From Sinobacterium norvegicum (lineage in GTDB: Bacteria > Pseudomonadota > Gammaproteobacteria > Pseudomonadales > Sinobacteriaceae): a stretch of 64,000 bases of DNA. Below are positions 33,706 through 42,925 of this stretch, in pieces. Position 1 is the first letter of the stretch, and each line of letters begins with the position of its first letter. The stretch spans positions 1,426,001 to 1,490,000 of the forward strand of contig NZ_CAKLPX010000001.1 in assembly GCF_923077115.1 (NCBI RefSeq). Reading direction: 5' to 3'. Below the pieces are notes generated by a model, which was not told where the DNA came from, did no database searches, and saw only the letters and a program-made list of their open reading frames with translations. Both the position numbers and the translations under genes were made by a program.

Positions 33706-36042
33706 TTAAAAGTTATAAATGCCCTGTAGGGCGACGGTTCTTGGCGCCAGTGTTACCTGGTTATAGCTTTCATAACCCTGTGTCAGCGGCGTATCACTGG
33801 TAAAGGTTGCGCGCCTAACATCGCTGAGGTTTTTACCAATAACCGCAACCGACCAATCACCTTCGGCATCGGTCAGCGCCACCGTCATGTCATACAGGGT
33901 ATAGGCCGCGCTCTCGCTGTTAGGGTCGAGGTTGAAGGCAGTGTATTGATTATCGGTAAAACTGGCATTACCACTGACCCGCCACATCAGGTTCGATGCA
34001 ATAAACTGGCTATAGTCAAAACCGAGACTGGCACTGAACTCCGGTGTGTAGATGTTTTCCATGCCGCTAAGATCGCAACTGTCACCCGTTGACGGTGGTG
34101 TGCTACCCGATGCATTACAGGGGCCGTCTTCAAACTCATCAAAATTGAAGTCCAAATAGCCCACAGAGCCATTCAGCGTCAAGCCCTCAGCAACCAACCA
34201 GCGGCCATCCACCTCCACCCCTTGAATAGTGGCCTCACCGGCATTGATCACATAATAACCGGTACCACCATCAAAGGATGAGGTTTGCAGATCAGTATAA
34301 TCAGTATAGAAAATAGCGGCATTAAGCTCAGCAGCCCCCTCTAACAAACGCATCTTGGTGCCTAATTCATAGCTGGTCGCTTTTTCTGGTTCAAACTGCC
34401 AGGGCTGTGTGGCACTACTGTAATTCCCTTTAACATCGAAGCCACCGGACTTTTGCCCCTGGCTGAAACTGATATAGGCCATATTCTCATCGCTGTAATC
34501 CCACTGCACATTCAGCGATGGTGTTACATATTTATCGGTAAAACTATCTTGATTGTCGTGTCGCTCCGCCTGCAGAACAGTTTCCCAGATCAGTATCGAT
34601 GTAGGGTTGGTTATCGCGTCAGTGGTTTTATAGTAATCAATACCCACTTTACGCTCCGCTTTTTTCTTTTCATAGGTATAACGCAAGCCTAATGTTGCAC
34701 GGAGGTTATCCTGAATATTCCAAGTACCCTGACCAAAAGCGGCTGCGGTATAGGCTTCTTGATAGAAATCACGCCCGCTGCTAGCGAGGCCATAGGTCGC
34801 CAATTGATTGATTTGATCTTCAGTAAATTGCGGCAGGCGATCATACAAAAGGCTGAGGCTATCGGCCAAATCGAGATCAGTATCGTTACTGAAACTGAGT
34901 TCAGAATAATCAAAATAGGCGCCGGCCAACCAATCGATGGTCTCACCACCGGGCGAGACGATACGGAATTCCTGGCTCCACTGCTCATACTCCTCGTCGC
35001 CAAACTGGTCGATTGTGTCATAGGCTGAGCGTGTCGATACCGTGCCACCAGACTGAAGAATATCGGCATCGGTTTTGCTCAGCGGTGACACCGATCCACC
35101 ATCGGCATCAAGCGCATCACGATAATCATAGGCCGAATAGCCGGTAATGGATTTGAGCTCATAGTCACCGGCACTGGCATCCAGTGTCAGTATGACGTTG
35201 TTGACCTCAGTATCGCGGAACTCCTCACTGCCTGCACTGCGCTTCAGGTCGAAGCTGGTTTCGCCAGCATACTTACCACCGGCATCACTGCCACTGAGCT
35301 GTAATGGTAAGCCATCTTGTTCAAACTGTGAGTGCTCAACCTGCAGAGTGGCGGTGACAGTATCGCTCATATCCCAGACCAGGCTACCGCGAATAGTTTG
35401 ATCATCCTTGCTTGGCTGATCTTTATTGAGCGTGGTGTTTTCCATAAAGCCATCACTCTGATAACCGCGGACAGCGAGACGTCCCGACAGACTGTCGGTT
35501 AAGCCGCCGCTGACAATACCCTGTACTTCTTTACTGTTATATTCCGGCTCATAGAGGGCAGTAACTTTAGCCTCAAATTCTTCCGTTGGTTTCGCTGTAG
35601 TGGAGCTGATCGCACCACCAATAACACTCTTGCCGAATAATACGCCCTGCGGCCCGCGCAGCACTTCTATCCGCTCAAGATCAAAGAAAGCCGTACTGGC
35701 CAATGCCGCGCGACCGCGATAGACACCGTCGACAAAGGTTCCCACTGATTGTTCGAAGCCCTGGTTGGCGCCGGTGCCGACACCGCGAATGTAAATGGCA
35801 TTACTGATGACGCCATCGGTGGCGGTTAAGTTGGGGATCGATGAGGACAAATCGGCCACATTGGTAATATTGTATTGATCCAAGGACTCGCCGGTCATCG
35901 CGGTGATAGAGATCGGCACATCCTGCAACGACTGACTGCGTTTCTGCGCCGTTACAATGACTTCTTCTAACATCATATCTTGCGCCTGCACATTCGCAAC
36001 AACGGCAAGTATAGCTAAGGACAGCGTAGCTTTCTTCAACAT
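33706..36042 (-). CDS. TonB-dependent outer-membrane receptor
   Basis: A 778-residue receptor with a signal peptide (to NVQAQ), a plug domain (LEEVIVTAQKRSQSLQDVPISI to RIEVLRGPQGVLFGKSVIGGAIS) and a 22-strand barrel ending in the aromatic C-terminus LQGIYNF required for outer-membrane insertion. This is the CirA/FepA-like class common in marine bacteria for hydrophobic or glycan substrates. AAGGA precedes the ATG. It is 62 bp downstream of the exported alkylsulfatase and followed by the DUF1254 protein, so it probably imports a sulfate ester or its product rather than a siderophore. That is inference from the neighbours. Confidence 0.92.
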   Translation of the reverse strand: MLKKATLSLAILAVVANVQAQDMMLEEVIVTAQKRSQSLQDVPISITAMTGESLDQYNITNVADLSSSIPNLTATDGVISNAIYIRGVGTGANQGFEQSVGTFVDGVYRGRAALASTAFFDLERIEVLRGPQGVLFGKSVIGGAISSTTAKPTEEFEAKVTALYEPEYNSKEVQGIVSGGLTDSLSGRLAVRGYQSDGFMENTTLNKDQPSKDDQTIRGSLVWDMSDTVTATLQVEHSQFEQDGLPLQLSGSDAGGKYAGETSFDLKRSAGSEEFRDTEVNNVILTLDASAGDYELKSITGYSAYDYRDALDADGGSVSPLSKTDADILQSGGTVSTRSAYDTIDQFGDEEYEQWSQEFRIVSPGGETIDWLAGAYFDYSELSFSNDTDLDLADSLSLLYDRLPQFTEDQINQLATYGLASSGRDFYQEAYTAAAFGQGTWNIQDNLRATLGLRYTYEKKKAERKVGIDYYKTTDAITNPTSILIWETVLQAERHDNQDSFTDKYVTPSLNVQWDYSDENMAYISFSQGQKSGGFDVKGNYSSATQPWQFEPEKATSYELGTKMRLLEGAAELNAAIFYTDYTDLQTSSFDGGTGYYVINAGEATIQGVEVDGRWLVAEGLTLNGSVGYLDFNFDEFEDGPCNASGSTPPSTGDSCDLSGMENIYTPEFSASLGFDYSQFIASNLMWRVSGNASFTDNQYTAFNLDPNSESAAYTLYDMTVALTDAEGDWSVAVIGKNLSDVRRATFTSDTPLTQGYESYNQVTLAPRTVALQGIYNF

Positions 36043-36104
36043 CTTAGTATTCCTTATATTGTTATTTTTCGTTTATATTTTAAATTTTAACTGATATTTA
36101 ATTT

Positions 36105-38072
36105 TTATTGAGACGGCACAATGGCGAAATAAGGATCTGGCTCGACCAACGTCGACAGCACCTTTAATATCGCTAATGGATTGCCATCGACGCTGGCATC
36201 ACCACTAAAAATCAAACCGGTAATGCCGCGTTCGCCGATCATAAAATCGACAAAGTTTTTACTGCTAATGGTTAACGTGGCCTGCGCAGGACGCGCCTCG
36301 GCGACCACAATATTATTTAAATTGGCATTACTGAGTTCAACATAGGTAATCACGCCGTTACTTGGGTCGATCACATTAAAGTTTACAAAGCCAATCTCTT
36401 CGGCCTCGTTGCTATCCACACGCACCGCCAACAGATCAAACAACTCAGCAAAGGTTAGCTCGGCCATTACATCCTTCGAGGGCGGCTTGAGCGCCGTGTG
36501 CTGTATGCCCTCTCGCAACTCCAGCGCACCGGTTAAGTAGATATTGCGCCAACCGGCTGTTTCCGCCTGATAGCCTAGCTGTTCATAGCTATCGGCTAAC
36601 AACTCGCGGGCTGCTATGTTGCCAGGCTCCGCAGTCACGAGATGATTGAGCACTGTCGAAACAAAACGATACTCTCCAGCGGTATAGTCCTGCTGAGCGC
36701 GCTTCAGTATGTGGTGGCTGCCGCCCATGTATTCAACATATTTCAAGGCCTCTGGCAGGGTTGGTAACGGATTAAGATTGGCCGGGTTCATATCGAAATA
36801 GCCGAGGTAGCGGTTGTAAACCGCCTTGGCGTTATGGCTATAACTGCCATGGTAGCCATTGGTGGCCCATGACTGCTTAATCGTCGCCGGCACCAGCGCC
36901 TCTAACGCCTCACCGATGTCCTGAATCACTACGCCATTATTGGCCAGGCGCATTGCCTGGTTATGAACAAAGCCATAGTTATCACGCTGCAGGGTCAAGA
37001 AGTCTCGAATATTCTGCCCGCCCCAAATTGGCGAGGAGTGGGAGGCGATCAAGGTTTCCGCCTCATCCCCCCAAAACACCAACATCTCGTTAATATACTT
37101 GGACCAAGCCAGCGCATCGCGTACCTTGGCGCCGCGCAAGGTATAGATATTGTGCATGCCGTGAAAGGTTAACTCCGCCGTCCACAGCATTTTCATGGCG
37201 GGGAAGTACAGTACGGTTTCAGCCGGTGCCTCGGCACCCGGCACATCGAGGGCAATCAGCTCAACGCCGTCAATGGTATGACTCTCCTGGCGCTGCTGCT
37301 GATTAAACAATTGAGTCGGCAGGGCATAGTCGATACTGCCTTCTGACAAGGCCTTACCCAAGGCCGCATCGACAATGCCGTGGGGATGTGCCTGCAAGCC
37401 TGAGCCGTACTGATAGACGGTGCGTCGTGACATGGCATTGCCAGCGAGCAGGTTTTCGCTGATGACTTCTTCGGTCATGCCCACCGGAGCGTAAATATCA
37501 ATATCGGGGAACAGATCGGTAACCCCCCGTGAGCCACCGAAATGGTCGCCGTGGGAGTGCGAGTAAATCATCGCCACCACCGGCGCCTCACCACCCTCTG
37601 GCATATTCGCCAGGGCGAACTCTAACGAGGCCTTGGCGGCTTCACGGGTGAGTAAAACATCGAGCACAATCCAGCCGTTATCACTGCGAATCAGCGTCAT
37701 ATTAGACAGATCGGCGCCCCGCACCTGATAGACACCCTCCCTAACCTGATACAGACCCTCGGCCGCCATATTCAATGTTGCCTGCCGGTATAGCGACGGG
37801 TTGATTGAATCGGGCATGGTCTGATTAATGAACAGGTAATCGTTGCGCATTAAATCGGCCGTGTTCTGATCGAAGGGGGCGATCAAGCCTTTTTTAGCAT
37901 TCTCAAACGCCGTCACGTCCTGCCAATTAAGGTCGACAGCAAACGCCTTATTCTGCGCAATAGTCGCGGCCGTGGCCGGTTTGCCCTGATAATCCAAGAC
38001 CACCGCCTCATCCGCAAAGGCTGTGGCAGCCAGGGCCAGAGCCAAATAAGTCATAATGTATGTCAATTTCAT
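36105..38072 (-). CDS. Exported alkylsulfatase (SdsA1/BDS1-like type III sulfatase)
   Basis: A 655-residue MBL-fold sulfatase with a signal peptide (about 1-20). The full zinc motif H172-S-H174-G-D176-H177 (IYSHSHGDHFGG) is intact. The protein also has the alkylsulfatase dimerisation domain (YNRYLGYFDMNPANLNPLP) and a C-terminal SCP2-like domain, matching SdsA1 of Pseudomonas in order and length. These enzymes hydrolyse primary alkyl sulfates such as dodecyl sulfate to alcohol plus sulfate in the periplasm. It heads a minus-strand unit with the TonB receptor and is divergent from a LysR regulator, the usual sdsA/sdsB arrangement. Confidence 0.92.
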   Translation of the reverse strand: MKLTYIMTYLALALAATAFADEAVVLDYQGKPATAATIAQNKAFAVDLNWQDVTAFENAKKGLIAPFDQNTADLMRNDYLFINQTMPDSINPSLYRQATLNMAAEGLYQVREGVYQVRGADLSNMTLIRSDNGWIVLDVLLTREAAKASLEFALANMPEGGEAPVVAMIYSHSHGDHFGGSRGVTDLFPDIDIYAPVGMTEEVISENLLAGNAMSRRTVYQYGSGLQAHPHGIVDAALGKALSEGSIDYALPTQLFNQQQRQESHTIDGVELIALDVPGAEAPAETVLYFPAMKMLWTAELTFHGMHNIYTLRGAKVRDALAWSKYINEMLVFWGDEAETLIASHSSPIWGGQNIRDFLTLQRDNYGFVHNQAMRLANNGVVIQDIGEALEALVPATIKQSWATNGYHGSYSHNAKAVYNRYLGYFDMNPANLNPLPTLPEALKYVEYMGGSHHILKRAQQDYTAGEYRFVSTVLNHLVTAEPGNIAARELLADSYEQLGYQAETAGWRNIYLTGALELREGIQHTALKPPSKDVMAELTFAELFDLLAVRVDSNEAEEIGFVNFNVIDPSNGVITYVELSNANLNNIVVAEARPAQATLTISSKNFVDFMIGERGITGLIFSGDASVDGNPLAILKVLSTLVEPDPYFAIVPSQ

Positions 38073-38179
38073 CGCTAATCAGCCTAATTCTTGTTCTATA
38101 GCCACCATAACCCAGTTGTAGCAGTGATGAAATACATCTAAGATGAGGGATAGTATTCACAATATGAATAGATAAAGCC

Positions 38180-39088
38180 ATGCCAAAGCTCAAGCATTTA
38201 GACCTCAATTTATTCCGAATATTCATCTCGGTCTACCGCACCCGATCCTTTACCCGCTCGGCGGAAGAACTGGACCTGACCCAGTCCTCGGTCAGCAATG
38301 CCATTGGCCGGCTCAAACGCAGCCTCAACAGCGAGCTGTTCTATCGTGAGGGCCGCACAACGAAAGCCACCAAGGTAGCCGATGAGTTATTTGCCCAGCT
38401 GGCCAGCTCGATTATTGATATAGAGAGAGTGGTCAACAGCCTAGAAGCGTTCGATCCGAAAACATCGGCCAGAACCTTTATTGTCTATGCCTATGACTCT
38501 GCTATTCACATGGCACTGCCGCAGATTAAACAGGCCATTGCCGACACCAATATCGACATCGTGTTCAAGCAACTGCCCGCCGACGATCAGCAGGTTTATC
38601 ATGATATAGAAAATGAGACGGTCGATTTGCTGCTCGATATTTTCGTACCACCGCAGCCCTCCCTCAACAATCTAAAAATACACTCCAGTGATATGTGCTG
38701 TCTGGTGAGAAAGAATCACCCGCGTATTACAGACTCCATCTCTATCGAGCAATTTGAAGCCGAGCAGCATGTACTGCTGAGTCATCGACGCTTTAATCTA
38801 ACGTTAGCTGATTATTTTATTTTACAGCGACTAGATGCCCGCCCCACCTACTGTGAACACTCGTCAGAATTTAGCATTTTAGCCACGGTCTCCGAGTGTG
38901 ACGCCATCGCCATCCTGCCTCGTGGACTGGTCGAGAAGCATCAAGATAAGTTTGGTGTTCGCGCCATCGACATCCCCTACAAGACCCGGCCTATTGAGCT
39001 GAATATGATTTGGGCCAAGAAGTTCGACCAAGCACCAGCGCATCGATGGCTGAGAGAGACAATAGAAAATGTCGCAAAATTGATCTAG
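38180..39088 (+). CDS. LysR-family regulator next to alkylsulfatase (SdsB-like)
   Basis: A 302-residue LysR-type regulator. The N-terminal winged HTH is LDLNLFRIFISVYRTRSFTRSAEELDLTQSSVSNAIGRLK, and a periplasmic-binding-like effector domain follows. In Pseudomonas the LysR protein SdsB activates the divergent alkylsulfatase gene sdsA. The same arrangement here, with a 107-bp intergenic region, supports that role. The N-terminal KLKHLDLNLF start suits the NodD/LinR-like subgroup. It ends before a bidirectional terminator. Confidence 0.88.
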   Translation: MPKLKHLDLNLFRIFISVYRTRSFTRSAEELDLTQSSVSNAIGRLKRSLNSELFYREGRTTKATKVADELFAQLASSIIDIERVVNSLEAFDPKTSARTFIVYAYDSAIHMALPQIKQAIADTNIDIVFKQLPADDQQVYHDIENETVDLLLDIFVPPQPSLNNLKIHSSDMCCLVRKNHPRITDSISIEQFEAEQHVLLSHRRFNLTLADYFILQRLDARPTYCEHSSEFSILATVSECDAIAILPRGLVEKHQDKFGVRAIDIPYKTRPIELNMIWAKKFDQAPAHRWLRETIENVAKLI

Positions 39089-39107
39089 CCGCGACAAAAC
39101 TCAGCCA

Positions 39108-39138
39108 TAAAAAAACGAGCCTGCAGGCTCGTTTTTTT
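39108..39138. terminator. Bidirectional rho-independent terminator
   Basis: ACGAGCCTGCAGGCTCGT is a perfect palindrome flanked by an A-run and a T-run, between the convergent LysR and LRR genes. Confidence 0.92.
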
Positions 39139-39152
39139 ATGCAGAACAGCCC

Positions 39153-40364
39153 CTACGTCGGCACACAGGCTTCAGCATAAATTGTTGCCTCAGTCAGCGC
39201 AGCTACCACGATGTCAACGCTATCACAGTCCAGGTTTGGGTTTTGATCGAGGTCTAGCTGAGTCAGCTCAGTTAAGACTGTCAACGAGGACACGTCGCGC
39301 AAATTATTATCGGTGATATACAGCTCGGTTAACTTCACGAGCTTTGCCAGCGACTCAACCTCTGTGACATTATTGCCATCAATTTCTAAGTACTCCAGCT
39401 TAACCGCTGCCTCCAAGCCCGAAAGATCTGACAGGCCATTTTCCCAAATTGACAGTGCAGTGAGGTGAGGGATCTTGGCAATATCATCCAACGAGGTAAT
39501 GTTATTGCCCGACACCTCTAGCATGGCAATAGTCAGGTTGCCGGCCAATGGTGAGGCGTCAACAATCTGGTTATTGGCTAAAAACAACTTGCCAGCTTCA
39601 CCATTAAATTCGAACCCCGCCAAGGCGCTAATATCACCGGCTGCATCGTCACCCTCATCTTGCGTACTGTTATAGCTTTCTAAATCGAGCTGCTCTAAGC
39701 GGCCTGGGATTAACTCTAACAAAGGCTGCAATGATGCGATTTCATTATCAAATAAAAATAAATGTTTGGTTAAACCCGTCAGCTGACCAATACCTGTTAG
39801 GTCTGTAATATTAAAGCTGCCACAGTCGAGTTCATCCAGCTCACTCACCGTAGTGACGTCAAGATAGCTGGCCTGATCGAGCACACAATTTTGCAGCGCA
39901 ACATCGTTAAAGCTGAGAGATGACAAGGCGATCTCTGACGGCTCAGCCTTTTGAGCCGCAGATGCCTCGCCCTCATTGGTACACTCAACACCGTCTAACA
40001 GAGCCGCTTGCACGGTAATAGAATAACTCTCGCCATTAACCACAACAGGAGCATAACTGTTGGTGGCTACACAGCTGGTGGTTGTTTGCCCCACATCTGA
40101 AGTGATGACCACTGTATAAGCATTGGCTTGAGCAACCTCATCCCAGCTGATGCGGATAATGCTATCACCCGCCGCCGCAACGACATTGGCAGGGGCCATA
40201 AGATCTTCAACCGGTGTGACTGCCGGCGGGTTTGAGGGCGTATCTGCTGGATCATCCGCGCCAGCAGCGCCAGCGCTACTGTTACTACTGCCACCACCGC
40301 CGCCGCAGGCTGATAGGGCAGCGGATAAAATAGCAGCAGTCAGTATCTTGTTATAAGTCTTCAT
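39153..40364 (-). CDS. Leucine-rich-repeat lipoprotein
   Basis: A 403-residue lipoprotein: lipobox LSAC (Cys20) followed by GGGGGSSNSS, a fibronectin-III-like segment (PANVVAAAGDSIIRISWDEV to VVITSDV), then internalin-type leucine-rich repeats of about 22 residues (for example LTALSIWENGLSDLSGLEAA, KLEYLEIDGNNVTEVESLAK, KLTELYITDNNLRDVSSLTV). Such proteins sit on the cell surface and mediate protein-protein contact. The asparagine ladder and LxxLxL pattern are clear. The gene is monocistronic; its partner is unknown. Confidence 0.88.
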   Translation of the reverse strand: MKTYNKILTAAILSAALSACGGGGGSSNSSAGAAGADDPADTPSNPPAVTPVEDLMAPANVVAAAGDSIIRISWDEVAQANAYTVVITSDVGQTTTSCVATNSYAPVVVNGESYSITVQAALLDGVECTNEGEASAAQKAEPSEIALSSLSFNDVALQNCVLDQASYLDVTTVSELDELDCGSFNITDLTGIGQLTGLTKHLFLFDNEIASLQPLLELIPGRLEQLDLESYNSTQDEGDDAAGDISALAGFEFNGEAGKLFLANNQIVDASPLAGNLTIAMLEVSGNNITSLDDIAKIPHLTALSIWENGLSDLSGLEAAVKLEYLEIDGNNVTEVESLAKLVKLTELYITDNNLRDVSSLTVLTELTQLDLDQNPNLDCDSVDIVVAALTEATIYAEACVPT

Positions 40365-40675
40365 TAGCGTGTCATCCGTTATTGTTATTTTTTATCGGGA
40401 CTCATTCTTCATGCTATAGACGCAGGCAGCTGGGCTGCTATGGCGACGCATTCTTCAAAGTTGTTTCCGAGTATAGAACCCGCCTCCGCCATCACCCAGA
40501 GGTGACAAGTGTCAATTATCGTAAAGAGTTTCGACTCTGAGGAATGGTTATCATCGATTAAAACAGCGACAGAAACAGCCGTTCTTCGTCACCATTAGTT
40601 GCTTAACTAAAACGCTAATCGTATGCTCTACGCGGAACAGTAGCACCCCGTTTTATGACCCAAAGGCCCTGAAAT
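40365..40675. other. Divergent intergenic region
   Basis: It must hold promoters for the LRR lipoprotein (minus) and the thioesterase (plus). The only structured element seen is the 12-bp palindrome TGACA-AG-TGTCA at 40503-40514, a possible operator of unknown owner. No gene is visible. Confidence 0.4.
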
Positions 40676-41050
40676 ATGAACGATACCTTATTCAGAACGC
40701 GCAAAATTATCTCCTACCCTGACCTCAACGCCGCCGGCAAACTATTTGGTGGCACGGCACTGTCGTGGATCGATGAGGAATCGGCCATCTTTGCCTCCTG
40801 TGTACTCAACCGTTCTCACCTCGTCACGGTTCACATGTCAGAGATTAACTTCAAAAACCCGGGGGAGGTGGGGCAGATCGTCGAAATTGGCACCAAGCTG
40901 GTCTCTGTCGGCAAGACATCGATCACCGTCTCCTGCCAGATTCGCCACAAGAAAACCAAGACAGAAATTATCACCGTCGACAAGGTCGTCTTTGTCACCA
41001 TTGGCGAAGACGGACAGGCCATAGAACACGGCTACCAGCACGAAGAGTAA
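40676..41050 (+). CDS. Acyl-CoA thioesterase (YciA-like hotdog fold)
   Basis: A 124-residue hotdog-fold thioesterase. The motif NAAGKLFGGTALSWIDEESAIFAS contains the catalytic Asn/Asp region of the YciA/BFIT group, followed by HLVTVHMSEINFKNPGEVGQIVE. These cytoplasmic enzymes hydrolyse acyl-CoAs of various lengths, releasing CoA. AAGG precedes the ATG. It stands alone. Confidence 0.9.
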   Translation: MNDTLFRTRKIISYPDLNAAGKLFGGTALSWIDEESAIFASCVLNRSHLVTVHMSEINFKNPGEVGQIVEIGTKLVSVGKTSITVSCQIRHKKTKTEIITVDKVVFVTIGEDGQAIEHGYQHEE

Positions 41051-41099
41051 GCGCTCTTCCCCGCTGGCCAGCCTTCACGGCCAGCGGTTATCCCCGGCG

Positions 41100-41477
41100 C
41101 TACTCCAATCTGATCAGTGAGCGCTGCAGCTGTGCAATATAGGGTTCAATACTAAATGCCCCAGTACATTGCACCGGCCAGAAAAAAATGAATTTATCGC
41201 TGGCAGCAGGATCGAACTCCCAGGCTTGACGATGGAAACAGGTCATTTTTATGGTCAGCCGCTGACGGGGGGCATCGGCAATATGATATTGCGCTGTTTG
41301 TGCTTCGATATGCAGTAATAAACGGTAAAAGTTCACTCCCTCACCACCCTGTTCTATCGAGTAGCAAAGCCCCAGTGCAGATAGCTGATTGAGGGTAAAA
41401 AGCAGCGTTTCGGTAATGACAATGGCATCGCTGTCAGCCTCGCCAACGACAGGTATTGTCTTGTTAAAATTGCTCAC
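41100..41477 (-). CDS. Hypothetical protein
   Basis: A predicted 125-residue protein of no recognised family. It has alternating charged and hydrophobic strands (NFYRLLLHIEAQTAQYHI, RLTIKMTCFHRQAWEFD) that could form a small beta-rich domain. The GTG start at 41477 is chosen because GAGGA lies 6 nt upstream; an ATG at 41534 lengthens it by 19 codons but lacks a ribosome-binding site. It lies 72 bp downstream of the DUF1488-like gene on the same strand, so the two are probably cotranscribed. Confidence 0.6.
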   Translation of the reverse strand: MSNFNKTIPVVGEADSDAIVITETLLFTLNQLSALGLCYSIEQGGEGVNFYRLLLHIEAQTAQYHIADAPRQRLTIKMTCFHRQAWEFDPAASDKFIFFWPVQCTGAFSIEPYIAQLQRSLIRLE

Positions 41478-41549
41478 ATCATATCCTCGTGTCCCCTCGG
41501 TATATAGTCCTCCACCAGCGTAGACCATCGGCATTCGATAGCATTGCCG

Positions 41550-41777
41550 TTACTGCAGCCACACCATGCCCTGCGCCGGAGGGTCATTATCTTGCAACCA
41601 CTGTTCTGCGGCATACTCAGCATCCAACACTTGCTCACTGCTCGGCGAACAGGCTTGCTCATCCAGAGAACGACAGGCGATCATGATTAAATCACCGGCG
41701 AGCTGGCCACTGAAACACCAACATTGATGTACTGTGTGATAGTGCCAATCATCATTAAACAACACGCCTTGATTCAT
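41550..41777 (-). CDS. Small protein resembling DUF1488
   Basis: A 75-residue protein beginning MNQGVLFNDDWHYHT and ending AQGMVWLQ. The opening F-x-D-x-W and the closing tryptophan strand are reminiscent of DUF1488, a family of small proteins of unknown function. The open frame extends 21 codons upstream but that part overlaps a terminator-proximal region and lacks a ribosome-binding site. The assignment is tentative. Confidence 0.55.
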   Translation of the reverse strand: MNQGVLFNDDWHYHTVHQCWCFSGQLAGDLIMIACRSLDEQACSPSSEQVLDAEYAAEQWLQDNDPPAQGMVWLQ

Positions 41778-41811
41778 TATAACCTCTACTTTTGACCTTA
41801 TATTCCGCGAT

Positions 41812-41843
41812 AAAAAAAGCTTGGCAACCCTGTTAACCAAGCC
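41812..41843 (-). terminator. Rho-independent terminator of the SDR gene
   Basis: On the minus strand GCTTGG...CCAAGC is followed by seven T residues, about 80 bp after the stop of the SDR at 41923. Confidence 0.85.
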
Positions 41844-41922
41844 CGATATTACGCCAGAAAATCAGCGACTGCGATAATTTAAAACTGCTGCGGCGCTGAG
41901 TTACAACACCGGTAACGTCAGT

Positions 41923-42690
41923 TTATAACTGTGGCAGCGCCGGGTTAACCAGGCCGGCACTCCAGCCACCGTCGGCGATGAACTCGGCACCGGTGCTGTA
42001 AGTCGCCTCGTCTGAGGCGAGAAAAATCGTGACATTGGCCACCTCGTGCGGCAGACCAACACGGGGCAGCGGATGGGTGGGATAAAACTCATTGGCCTGT
42101 TCGACACTGATAAACTCTGAGCCGTGCATTGCGGTATAAATACCGCCGGGGTGAACACTGTTGACGCGAATACCGTATTTACCCATTTCTACCGCGGCGG
42201 ATTTAGTCATACCACGGACAGCCCACTTGCTTGCACTGTATGCACAGAGGCTGTTCTTAGACTGAATGCCATCAATAGAGGAGACATTGATAATAGAGCC
42301 GCCGCCGTTGGCCTTCATCGCCTCAAACACAGACTGCATACCCAGAAAGGTACCGAGCTGATTCACCGTCGCCACCTTCATAAAGTCTTCTTCGGTGGTT
42401 TCCATAATGGTCTTATGCAGTAAAATAGCCGCATTGTTGACCAGTACATTCAATGAGCCAAGCTTTTCCGCCTCGGCGACAGCAACGGCCCAGTCGGCCT
42501 TGCTGGTCACATCCATTTTAACAAAGCTGGCAACATCACCCAGCTCAGCTGCCAACGCAACACCTTCATCCTCTAACACATCGGCAATAACAACCTTGGC
42601 ACCCTGTGCCACTAAACCACGAACAGTGGCCTCACCCATTCCCCGTGCACCGCCTGTAACAATCGCTGTTTTACCCTGCAAACGACTCAT
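41923..42690 (-). CDS. Short-chain dehydrogenase (3-alpha/20-beta-HSD-like)
   Basis: A 255-residue classical SDR. TGGARGMG follows KTAIV, the acidic VIADVLEDEG after beta-2 points to NAD, VNNAA replaces NNAG, and the catalytic YSASK is preceded by NVSSIDG. It resembles Streptomyces 3-alpha,20-beta-hydroxysteroid dehydrogenase in the loop RVNSVHPGGIYTAM and the end GAEFIADGGWSAGL. The start at 42690 has AAGG upstream; an in-frame ATG at 42726 lacks one. It lies 235 bp downstream of a cytochrome P450 gene on the same strand. Steroid or terpenoid alcohol oxidation is plausible but not proven. Confidence 0.85.
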   Translation of the reverse strand: MSRLQGKTAIVTGGARGMGEATVRGLVAQGAKVVIADVLEDEGVALAAELGDVASFVKMDVTSKADWAVAVAEAEKLGSLNVLVNNAAILLHKTIMETTEEDFMKVATVNQLGTFLGMQSVFEAMKANGGGSIINVSSIDGIQSKNSLCAYSASKWAVRGMTKSAAVEMGKYGIRVNSVHPGGIYTAMHGSEFISVEQANEFYPTHPLPRVGLPHEVANVTIFLASDEATYSTGAEFIADGGWSAGLVNPALPQL

Positions 42691-42925
42691 TCCAATACCT
42701 TCTATATTATTTTCGTCAGTAGACATCTGAACTGATTAGTTAAGCAATTAACAGAACAGCGTCGGCTGTGCGGTTAATCTGTTGACGAAAAGTTTAACAC
42801 TATCACCAAGCCCTAAATCGAGTATTTTCAAACTATATTTTTTCAACATAGTCCCAAAGGAGGTGGTTTTTTTTTTACTTTTACCCCCTCGATAACTCTT
42901 GATCATCGTAGGGGTGTGGACCCAA

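Noticed and set aside
42856-42866. AAAGGAGGTGG, a perfect anti-16S match on the plus strand
   Set aside because: It is followed by a T-run with no start codon or open frame, so it is not a working ribosome-binding site.
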